From contig NZ_CP046619.1 of the NCBI RefSeq assembly GCF_009755725.1, positions 310,001-374,000 of the forward strand: a stretch of DNA of 64,000 bases, in the 5' to 3' direction. A program made the position numbers and the translations under genes. The notes beneath the pieces were generated by a model, which was not told where the DNA came from, made no database searches, and worked only from the letters and a program-made list of their open reading frames with translations. Of the stretch, positions 35,522 to 42,369 are shown one piece after another; the stretch's first letter is position 1, and each line of letters starts with the position of its first letter. This stretch comes from Diaminobutyricimonas sp. LJ205. Its GTDB lineage: Bacteria; Actinomycetota; Actinomycetes; Actinomycetales; Microbacteriaceae.

Positions 35522-36638
35522 ATCGACCATGCAGCGCTGGGACCCGGTGAGCGGGCTTCGGGCTCGCTCGGTCGCCTACGTGCTGGCGCCGCTGGCGTTC
35601 CTGTTCGCCTTGGCCATGACGATCGCCGGTCCCACGCCGACCGCTTCCGCATGGGCAGCCGGCGCAGCGCTGGTGGCTCTCGGGGCGGCTTGCGCGCTGC
35701 TGATGGTCGCGTCCGACCCGCTGCGGGCGCCGTACTCCCGAGCGGCCCACCTGGGTGTGATCGGGCTCGGACTCGGTGCGGTGCTGCTGAACGCGATCGC
35801 GATGTCGGGAGAGGGCCTGCACCACCCGCGCGAGCATTGGGGCCCCATTGCATTCGGGATTCTGGTGGTGGCCCACACTCCCTTCCGTCCGTCACGTGAG
35901 ATCGTCCTGCTGGGCGTGTTCGGTGCCGGCTGGGCCGGTTGGGCAACTTCGCTGGACCCGCACCTGCACGCCGTCCCCGTGGGGCTGTCGCCTGTGATTG
36001 GGGCGGGGCCGGTCGTCGGGCTGACGATTTTCGCGGCGCTCCTCGCCGACTCGATGATCCGCGCGCTGCGCCGCTGGCACGAGGTGGTCACGCCGGCCGC
36101 TCGGGCCCTCGTCGCCAAGGGGCGCGAGGGCATCTCCCGCACGGTGCGGCAGCAGCAGGTCACCGCCCTCAATCAAGAAGTCGTGCCGTTCCTGTTCCGG
36201 CTGCTTGAGAGTGGCCAGACCACCGATGGTGACCGGGAAGAGGCCCTGCGCATCGCCGATGGTGTCCGCGCGTCGCTGGTAGCCGCGAGCGAACGAAGCT
36301 GGTTGGACGAACTCGTCGAACGCGAACTCGGGCTCGGCCGAGTTGACGACCCCGAATACCTTGCCGAGGCCATGGCACCCGACCAGCGGACCGCTTTTCG
36401 GGCATTGATCGTGGCCGTGGCGAGACACCCGGGATTCCACGCTCCCGCATTCGACCTGCGTCTCCGCTCCGAACATGGGCGGGCAGAGGCGACGGTCGTG
36501 GCCATGGTTCGCGGACCCGAGCATGCGGTGCGTAGCGAGTTCGCCCCCTACTTCGCTGTGATGCGAGTCGTCTTCACTGACCTTCAGATCGACGGAGAGC
36601 ACCCTCTGCGCCGACTAAAGTTTTCTTATGGCCACTAG
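35514..36638 (+). CDS. Membrane protein resembling a degenerate histidine kinase
   Basis: A 374-residue protein with about six transmembrane helices over residues 15-185, as in the kinase before it. The cytoplasmic part has a helical region that looks like a dimerisation domain (SRTVRQQQVTALNQEVVPFL) but with no phospho-acceptor His, and a C-terminal domain without recognisable N, G1 or G2 boxes. So I read it as a kinase-like partner that has lost catalysis. The start ATG 35514 overlaps the kinase stop (ATGACTGA), and its stop overlaps the response regulator start by 11 bases; the three are tightly coupled. An open frame further upstream lies inside the kinase gene. No named family recognised. 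Confidence 0.7.
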   Translation: MTESTMQRWDPVSGLRARSVAYVLAPLAFLFALAMTIAGPTPTASAWAAGAALVALGAACALLMVASDPLRAPYSRAAHLGVIGLGLGAVLLNAIAMSGEGLHHPREHWGPIAFGILVVAHTPFRPSREIVLLGVFGAGWAGWATSLDPHLHAVPVGLSPVIGAGPVVGLTIFAALLADSMIRALRRWHEVVTPAARALVAKGREGISRTVRQQQVTALNQEVVPFLFRLLESGQTTDGDREEALRIADGVRASLVAASERSWLDELVERELGLGRVDDPEYLAEAMAPDQRTAFRALIVAVARHPGFHAPAFDLRLRSEHGRAEATVVAMVRGPEHAVRSEFAPYFAVMRVVFTDLQIDGEHPLRRLKFSYGH

Positions 36639-37314
36639 TGACGTTGGCGCGGACGTGCCCGCGCCCGGAAGCAACCGACGAGTGCGCCTGGCCCTGCTTG
36701 ATGACCATGAGGTGCTGCTCGACAGCATGAGCAGTTGGATCATCGCCAATGCCCCTGATTTCCACCTCGTCCTCAGCGCGAAGAGCTGGATCGAGATGGT
36801 GCACAGCGACAATTTCCCGACGGACCTGGTCTTCATCGACTTTCAGCTCAACGAGCCGGTCTCGATTGAGGCGAGGGTTCGCACCTGCCGCGCCGCGGGA
36901 GCCACCGTCATCGTGCTCAGTGGCCTGGACACCAACGACGCCCGCGAACGTGCCCTGGCGGCCGGTGCGGCGGCGTTCCTGCCGAAGACACTGTCGATGC
37001 CAGAAGTGATGGACGCAGCGCGCGAGATCATGGGTGTCTCCCGCGATTCATCCCTCCAGCGGGATTGGCGTCCGCTGCCGATTGGCGCGACCAATCCGAC
37101 GAAGCCGAAGCTCAGCGCCGGCGAGGAAGACGCCTTCCGGCTGTACGTGCGCGGGTTCTCGACCAGCGAGGTCGCGCAGCAGATGAACGTGCAATACGAA
37201 ACGGCGAAAACTTACCTGCGCCGCGTGCGGGAGAAGTACGCGCGCGTGGGACGACCGGCGAGCCGTAAGGCGGAACTGATCCGTCGCGCAGCCGAGGACG
37301 GGTACCTGCAGTAG
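36628..37314 (+). CDS. LuxR/NarL-type response regulator
   Basis: A 228-residue regulator. Receiver domain at about 15-135 with the acidic pair in LALLDDHEV, phospho-acceptor Asp in LVFIDFQL, switch residue in VIVLSG and Lys in AFLPKT. C-terminal LuxR helix-turn-helix: LSAGEEDAFRLYVRGFSTSEVAQQMN, then ETAKTYLRRVREK. It should be phosphorylated by the kinase at 34343-35521. Its stop overlaps the tdk start by one base, so tdk is in the same transcript. Targets unknown. Confidence 0.92.
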   Translation: MATSDVGADVPAPGSNRRVRLALLDDHEVLLDSMSSWIIANAPDFHLVLSAKSWIEMVHSDNFPTDLVFIDFQLNEPVSIEARVRTCRAAGATVIVLSGLDTNDARERALAAGAAAFLPKTLSMPEVMDAAREIMGVSRDSSLQRDWRPLPIGATNPTKPKLSAGEEDAFRLYVRGFSTSEVAQQMNVQYETAKTYLRRVREKYARVGRPASRKAELIRRAAEDGYLQ

Positions 37315-37937
37315 TGGCGAAGCTTTACTTCCGCTATGGAGCGATGAACAGCGGCAAGAGCACCTCACTGCTCCAGGCGGCATTCAACTATGAGGAGCGC
37401 GGACAGCACGTGCTGCTGACCAAGCCTCGGATCGACACCAAGGGCGAGGCATCCATCGTCTCCCGGCTCGGCGTCACCCGCCCGGTCGATTTCACCGTCG
37501 GGCCGGACGAGGACATCCATGCATTGTTCGCCGTCGAGCGGCAGCGGGTGCAGCGCGAGACAGGGGCGGATGTCGCGTGCCTGCTGGTCGATGAGGCGCA
37601 GTTCTTCTCGGCAGCGCAGGTCGACGACATGCTGCGCATTGCCGTACTCGACGACGTGCCGGTGATGGCGTACGGCATCCGTACCGACTTCCAGACGGCG
37701 GCGTTCCCCGGCAGTCAGCGCATGCTCGAGATTGCGCATTCGCTCGAGGAGCTGAAGACGATTTGCCGCTGTGGCCGCAAGGCGGTGTTCAACGCGCGTC
37801 AGGTCGACGGCCGGTTCGTGTTCGCCGGTGACCAGGTCGCTATCGACGGCGGGCACGTCACCTACGAGTCGCTGTGCGCGGTCTGCTACCTCGAGGAGAG
37901 CGGCGGCCAGCTCGGCTCACCCCAAACCGGTGGTTGA
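37314..37937 (+). CDS. tdk: Thymidine kinase
   Basis: A 207-residue type II thymidine kinase of the salvage pathway (thymidine plus ATP to dTMP). Seen: P-loop GAMNSGKSTSLLQ, Walker B LLVDEAQFF, the lid/recognition segment YGIRTDFQTAAFPGS, and four zinc-binding Cys in ICRCGRKA and CAVCY. GTG 37314 overlaps the response regulator stop by one base. Followed by a strong terminator. Confidence 0.96.
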   Translation: MAKLYFRYGAMNSGKSTSLLQAAFNYEERGQHVLLTKPRIDTKGEASIVSRLGVTRPVDFTVGPDEDIHALFAVERQRVQRETGADVACLLVDEAQFFSAAQVDDMLRIAVLDDVPVMAYGIRTDFQTAAFPGSQRMLEIAHSLEELKTICRCGRKAVFNARQVDGRFVFAGDQVAIDGGHVTYESLCAVCYLEESGGQLGSPQTGG

Positions 37938-37950
37938 GGAGCTCAACCAG

Positions 37951-37977
37951 AAAAGGCCGCCCTACGGGCGGCCTTTT
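37951..37977. terminator. Bidirectional intrinsic terminator between tdk and tRNA-Pro
   Basis: AAAAGGCCGCCC (37951-37962) pairs with GGGCGGCCTTTT (37966-37977) around TAC. A T-run ends the stem on both strands, so it serves tdk and the convergent tRNA-Pro. Confidence 0.9.
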
Positions 37978-37981
37978 CGTT

Positions 37982-38058
37982 TGGTCGGGGTAACAGGATT
38001 TGAACCTGCGGCCTCGTCGTCCCGAACGACGCGCGCTACCAAGCTGCGCCATACCCCG
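37982..38058 (-). tRNA. tRNA-Pro (anticodon CGG)
   Basis: Acceptor arms CGGGGTA and TACCCCG, D-arm GCGCAGCTTGGTAGCGC, anticodon stem CGTCG/CGACG with loop TTCGGGA (anticodon CGG), T-arm GCAGG-TTCAAAT-CCTGT. The CCA end is encoded (37982-37984). 77 nt including CCA. Confidence 0.95.
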
Positions 38059-38076
38059 ATGTTGCGTGGCAACTCG

Positions 38077-39042
38077 TCAAGAATACCCGATATCCGACGC
38101 GGTCAGTGTCACGAGTACGGCTTCGGGTGGGCAGGCGAACCGTACGGGCGCGTAAATGCTGGTGCCGAGCCCGGCGGAAACGTTCAGATACGACGAGCCG
38201 CGCGCGTGGTGCCAGGTGCTGAGGCCCTGCGCCTTGCTGTGCGGGATGTCGCAGTTGACCACGAGCGCGCCGACGCCAGGCATCCGAACCTGGCCGCCGT
38301 GCGTGTGTCCGGCGAAGATCATCTCGGCGCCATTGGTGACGAACGAGTTGAGCACGCGCCGGTAGGGGGCGTGGGTGACACCGATGGTGACCGCCTCCGA
38401 GGGGTTCGGTTCGTCCTGCCAGCCGACGTTCTCGCGCATCTCGTCGATCGCGCCGGGCAGCTTGTCCAGCCGGTCCCAGCCGCGGTGAGCGTCGTTGGTG
38501 CCGAAGAACTCGATGTTCGAGCCCTTGATGGTGATCGCCCGGGCAGTGTTGTTGAGGCTCAGCCAGCCGAGCGACTGCTCGAAGTAGTGCTCAAGCGCCG
38601 GGGTGTCGAGGTTGGTCGACCGCGGCTTGTGCGAGGAGGGTCCGCTGAAGTACTTCAGCGGGTTCTTCGCCACCGGGCCGTAGTAGTCGTTCGAGCCGTG
38701 CACGTAGACGCCCGGCACGTCGCGGAACGGTTCAAGCGCCTGCTCCAGCCCGCTGAGGCCGTCTACGTGCCCGAGGTTGTCGCCGGTGTTCACGATCAGG
38801 TCGGGCTCGAGCCGCGCCAGGTCGCGCACCCAGTTCTGCTTCGCGGTCTGCCATGGAGCCATGTGCAGGTCGGACAGGTGCAGCACCGCCACTGGCCGTG
38901 CGCCGGGTTCCAGGATCGGCACGAACTCGTGTCTCACCCGGAATGCGTTCCGCTCGACCAGTGATGCATAGGCAAGGGTCGCCGATGCGGCCACCGTGAC
39001 GACGGCTGCTGCGGTCAGCGGACCGCGCGCTGATGCCGCCAC
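38077..39042 (-). CDS. Metallophosphoesterase (Rv3683/YkuE-like)
   Basis: A 321-residue calcineurin-like phosphoesterase with an N-terminal membrane segment (about 5-28). Seen: metal-binding motifs HLSDLHM, NTGDNLGH, GSNDYYG and FAGHTHGGQ in family order. GTG 39040-39042 was chosen because GGAGGC lies ten bases upstream and it begins one base after the PBP stop; an ATG at 39081 would overlap the PBP gene by 38 bases. It is co-transcribed with the class A PBP, an association I also recall for Rv3683 and ponA2 in mycobacteria, pointing to envelope metabolism such as lipid or wall-precursor phosphate removal. Confidence 0.88.
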   Translation of the reverse strand: MAASARGPLTAAAVVTVAASATLAYASLVERNAFRVRHEFVPILEPGARPVAVLHLSDLHMAPWQTAKQNWVRDLARLEPDLIVNTGDNLGHVDGLSGLEQALEPFRDVPGVYVHGSNDYYGPVAKNPLKYFSGPSSHKPRSTNLDTPALEHYFEQSLGWLSLNNTARAITIKGSNIEFFGTNDAHRGWDRLDKLPGAIDEMRENVGWQDEPNPSEAVTIGVTHAPYRRVLNSFVTNGAEMIFAGHTHGGQVRMPGVGALVVNCDIPHSKAQGLSTWHHARGSSYLNVSAGLGTSIYAPVRFACPPEAVLVTLTASDIGYS

Positions 39043-39043
39043 G

Positions 39044-41605
39044 CTAATCGTTGCCTCCGCCGCCGTTGCCTCCGCCGCCACCCGGATTGCCGGTGCAGAG
39101 CACAGTGAGCGTCACGGCGGCGTTCCTCGCGGTCGCGGCACCCGCTGCCGGGTCAGACCCCTCGACCATGCAGGTGCCCTTGTCCTGACCGTCGCGGTAG
39201 TTCACCTTGATAGAGCTCTGGTCGAAACCGGCGTCCTTCAGGGCGTTCTGCGCCGCCTTCAGTTCCTGACCGACCACGTTCGGCATGGTCGCGCCCTGCG
39301 ATCCGTCGCTCGTGTAGATCGTGATGATCCGTCCACGCGGTGCACTCGCGCCAGCGCCCGGGTCGGTGTGCGCGACCCGGCCGGGCGCCACGGGGGATGC
39401 CACTGTGCCCCCGTCCGCGGTGGTGAAGCCGAGGCCCTGCAGGATCTGCTTGGCCTGCTCCGGCGTCTCGCCGGAGACATCCGGAACCGGGTTGTTGTTA
39501 CCGCTCAGGTAGTTCGACTTCGGCGCGGGCCAGTCCTCGCCGCCCCGCCAGTCGTTCCAGACCCTGAACATCTCACTCGTGACGCGGTGACGCAGGTTGC
39601 TCGCGGTCGTGCCGGAGACGTTGGTGCGGTTCAATCGCTGGCTGCCGACGACATTGCCGATCCAGACCGCGCTGGCGACGGTGCTCGTCGCCGCGCCCAT
39701 CCAAGTCTGCTTGTAGTCGTCGGTCGATCCGGTCTTACCGAACATCGGTGCGCCGGACACGCGGGACGCGCTACCGGTACCACCGGAGAGCACGCCCTTC
39801 AGTGCGTAGACCATCGCGTCGGCAACCTCGGGGTCGAGCGCCTGGCTGCACTGCGTCACAGGCGGGGTGATCTCCTCGCCGTTCGACTTGACGACCCGGT
39901 CGATCACGATCGGCGAGCAGTATTCGCCGCGCGCCGCGATCGTGGCGAACGCGCCGGCGATGGTCAGCGGGGCGAAGTCTTCGGAACCACCGATAACGGA
40001 CGATGGGTTCTCCATCATCCCCTCACCGTTCTTCGGCCCTTTTGCTTCGTGCATGCCCATCGCGGCCGCGGTGGCCTCGATGTCGCAGAGATCCATTTCG
40101 GTCGCCATGTTGAGGAAGGCGAGGTTGACCGAGCTTGCCGTTGCCTGCAGCACCGATACCGACGCGGGCGAGGCGCCCGAGTTTTTCGGCCGGTACCCGT
40201 TGGATCCGACCGGGGTGCCACAGTACTCGTGGTCCCCGACGTTGAATGTGCGCACCGCGCCGGAGACATGCTCATTGAGGCCATGGCCGGACTTCAGCCA
40301 CTCGGCGAGCGTGAAGATCTTGAATGTCGATCCGGCTTGGAAGCCGCTCGAGCCGCCGCGGTCGAAGTCGGTGCTGTAGTTCACGGACGTTGTGCCCGGG
40401 CCGCCGCCGTCGGCGGTGTCATCGAACGTGGTGTTCTGAGCCATGTACAGCACCCGGCCGGTGCCCGGCTCGACAGCGGTTGCCACGCCACCGATCTGGA
40501 AACGGTCGTCGGTGGGCGGAACCCACTTCGACAGCGACGCCTGCGCATGGTTCTGCATGTTCAGGTCGATGGTCGTGTAGACGTCGAAGCCGTTGCGGAA
40601 GTTGGCACGGCGCTCTTCCGGGGTCGCTCCGAACGCCTCATGGGCGAGCAGCGTCTTGACGACGTTGTCACAGAAGTACGGGCCGGTAGTCGCGCTCATG
40701 CAACCGGTGTTCAGCGGCTGCAGGTTCGGCTGGATTGGCGTGGCGATGGCCGCGTCGAACTCTTCCTGGGTGATCGAGCCGTACTTGAACATCTGGTTCA
40801 GGATGTAGTCGCGGCGCGCGTGGTTGCGCTCGAAGTTCTCTTCCTTGTCCAGGCTGCGCGCGTTCGGTGCCTGCACCATCGCGATGAGGCTCGCTGCCTG
40901 CGCGGGGCTGAGCTCGGCCGAGGTGATGCCGAAGTAGCGCTGGGCGGCGGCTTCGATGCCGTAGGTCACACCGCCGAAGTGGGCGATGTTCAGGTAGCTC
41001 AGCAGGATGGTCTGCTTGTCGTATTCCTTCTCGAGGCCGATCGCGAGCTTCATCTCCTTGAGCTTGCGATCCATCGTCTGGCGAGTGGCCTCCTTATAGG
41101 CGGCACTGCGCTCTTCGGGGTCGGTGAGCCGGTTCGCGGCCTCGACGTTGATGTTCTTGATCAGCTGCATCGTGAGGGTCGAACCACCACTCTCGATGTC
41201 CCCAGAGGCAAGGTTGCCGACCAGCGCGCGCATCACCGACTGGAGGTCGACGCCACCGTGCTCATAGAACCGGGCGTCTTCGCCGAAGACAGCGGCATCC
41301 TTCGCGTACTGCGAGATCTGGTCCCAGCCGACTTCTTCGCGGTTGGTCTCGAAGATGGTGGCGAACGGCACTTGCTGACCGTCCTGCAGGCCGTACAGGG
41401 TGACGCGCTGGGCGAGGTCGTCACCGAGCGTGGCGTACTCGGGCAGCTCGTTGAAGATGCCGATCGAGTTGTTTGCTGTCATACCCGTGACCGCGATAGC
41501 GGGGGTGACCATTACGGCTACCAGCAGACCAGCAAGTCCACTGAAGCCGAGCATTCCCAAGATGGCTCCAAGCGCACCCGAGCGCTTCGTTTTTTGGGCA
41601 GACAT
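39044..41605 (-). CDS. Class A penicillin-binding protein with PASTA domains (PBP copy 1, PonA2-like)
   Basis: An 853-residue bifunctional murein synthase. One membrane anchor (about 20-42). Glycosyltransferase domain: catalytic EDARFYEHGGVD, GGSTLTMQLIKN, and GIEAAAQRYFG. Transpeptidase domain: SxxK in GSTFKIF, SxN in SSVN, and GKTGST. Two C-terminal PASTA domains (PDVSGETPEQAKQIL, MPNVVGQELKAAQ), then a Gly-rich tail. ATG 41603-41605 follows a -10 TACCCT by six bases with no ribosome site, so the mRNA is probably leaderless; longer upstream frames lack support. A second, strongly similar gene lies 765 bases upstream at 42370-44949. Confidence 0.95.
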   Translation of the reverse strand: MSAQKTKRSGALGAILGMLGFSGLAGLLVAVMVTPAIAVTGMTANNSIGIFNELPEYATLGDDLAQRVTLYGLQDGQQVPFATIFETNREEVGWDQISQYAKDAAVFGEDARFYEHGGVDLQSVMRALVGNLASGDIESGGSTLTMQLIKNINVEAANRLTDPEERSAAYKEATRQTMDRKLKEMKLAIGLEKEYDKQTILLSYLNIAHFGGVTYGIEAAAQRYFGITSAELSPAQAASLIAMVQAPNARSLDKEENFERNHARRDYILNQMFKYGSITQEEFDAAIATPIQPNLQPLNTGCMSATTGPYFCDNVVKTLLAHEAFGATPEERRANFRNGFDVYTTIDLNMQNHAQASLSKWVPPTDDRFQIGGVATAVEPGTGRVLYMAQNTTFDDTADGGGPGTTSVNYSTDFDRGGSSGFQAGSTFKIFTLAEWLKSGHGLNEHVSGAVRTFNVGDHEYCGTPVGSNGYRPKNSGASPASVSVLQATASSVNLAFLNMATEMDLCDIEATAAAMGMHEAKGPKNGEGMMENPSSVIGGSEDFAPLTIAGAFATIAARGEYCSPIVIDRVVKSNGEEITPPVTQCSQALDPEVADAMVYALKGVLSGGTGSASRVSGAPMFGKTGSTDDYKQTWMGAATSTVASAVWIGNVVGSQRLNRTNVSGTTASNLRHRVTSEMFRVWNDWRGGEDWPAPKSNYLSGNNNPVPDVSGETPEQAKQILQGLGFTTADGGTVASPVAPGRVAHTDPGAGASAPRGRIITIYTSDGSQGATMPNVVGQELKAAQNALKDAGFDQSSIKVNYRDGQDKGTCMVEGSDPAAGAATARNAAVTLTVLCTGNPGGGGGNGGGGND

Positions 41606-41656
41606 ACCAGTAGGGTACGGGATGACCTGTGACGCCAAGCTGAACGGACCGGTGCA
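41606..41656. promoter_or_regulatory. Divergent promoter region of PBP copy 1 and the DUF4177 gene
   Basis: Minus strand TACCCT (41612-41617) ends six bases before the PBP ATG and is preceded by AGGTCATCCCG. The same block, AGGTCATGCCG then TACTCT (44957-44962), stands before PBP copy 2. No clear promoter is seen for the plus strand. Confidence 0.5.
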
Positions 41657-41815
41657 ATGCGTACTTGGGAATATCTGACAACACCGTTGATCGTGCACAA
41701 CACGGCAGCGATCCTCAACAACTGGGGAGAGCAGGGCTGGGAGCTCGTGCAAGTCGTGCAGGGTCCGGAGGGCGGCCTTGTCGCCTACCTGAAGCGGGAG
41801 AAGGTGTCCGAATGA
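41657..41815 (+). CDS. Small DUF4177-type protein
   Basis: A 52-residue protein beginning MRTWEYLTTPLIVHNTAAIL and containing NNWGEQGWELVQVV, the signature of DUF4177 (WE-Y-P, ..LN..G..GWELV). Function unknown. Its stop overlaps the RidA start (ATGA), so the pair is translated together, a pairing I recall as widespread in actinobacteria (next to Rv3678c in mycobacteria). It is too short for usual ORF length cut-offs but the frame, codon use and coupling are convincing. Confidence 0.85.
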   Translation: MRTWEYLTTPLIVHNTAAILNNWGEQGWELVQVVQGPEGGLVAYLKREKVSE

Positions 41816-42273
41816 GCCAGGTTGTGAACCGGCTCAAGGAGCTCGGACTCACCCTCCCCGCCGTCTCCGCCCCGGCCGGCGCCTACGTTCCCGCCGTGGT
41901 GTCCGGCAATCTGGTCTTCACCGCTGGTCAGCTGCCCTACGTCGACGGCGTGCTGAACGCCACCGGCAAGGTCGGCTCGGAAATCTCGGCCGAGGATGCC
42001 GCGGGCCTCGCCCGCACCTGTGCGCTGAACGCCCTGGCCGCGGCGGCGTCGGTGATCGGATCGCTTGACCGGGTGACTCGCGTGGTCAAGGTCGTCGGCT
42101 TCGTGGCATCCGACCCGGCCTTCACCGGGCAGCCCGGCGTGATCAACGGTGCCTCGAACCTGCTCGGCGAGGTGTTCGGCGAGGCCGGGCAGCATGCCCG
42201 CTCCGCCGTCGGCGTCGCGGCACTGCCGCTCGACTCGCCTGTCGAGGTTGAGCTGATCCTCGAGTTCGCGTAA
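41812..42273 (+). CDS. RidA family protein (YjgF/YER057c/UK114), Rv3678c-like
   Basis: A 153-residue protein of the long RidA subgroup. Seen: SGNLVFTAGQLPYVDG and HARSAVGVAALPLDSPVEVELI with the conserved Arg that binds carboxylates. RidA enzymes hydrolyse reactive enamine/imine intermediates from pyridoxal enzymes; members of this subgroup are not all proven deaminases. ATG 41812 overlaps the DUF4177 stop. Ends before the duplicated hairpin at 42308. Confidence 0.92.
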   Translation: MSQVVNRLKELGLTLPAVSAPAGAYVPAVVSGNLVFTAGQLPYVDGVLNATGKVGSEISAEDAAGLARTCALNALAAAASVIGSLDRVTRVVKVVGFVASDPAFTGQPGVINGASNLLGEVFGEAGQHARSAVGVAALPLDSPVEVELILEFA

Positions 42274-42307
42274 CCACCGCGCTGCGCCCGTATGGTTGGC
42301 GCTAGCG

Positions 42308-42351
42308 AAACGGCCCCGCGCCAGCGAAACTTCGCTAGCGCGGGGCCGTTT
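42308..42351. terminator. Bidirectional terminator, member of a duplicated ~60-bp hairpin element (copy 1)
   Basis: AAACGGCCCCGCGC (42308-42321) pairs with GCGCGGGGCCGTTT (42338-42351); AGCGA/TCGCT extends the stem past one mismatch around an AACT loop. A/T runs at both ends make it work for ridA (+) and PBP copy 2 (-). The surrounding block, about 42299-42358, is almost the same as 45054-45118. Confidence 0.85.
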
Positions 42352-42369
42352 TGGCAGCGCGCCGACCGG

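Noticed and set aside
38996-41632. 878-codon plus-strand open frame opposite PBP copy 1
   Set aside because: Antisense shadow; the minus strand encodes a complete PBP with all motifs. The same holds for 53588-55801 opposite cstA and for 59900-62278 opposite holB and the hydrolase.
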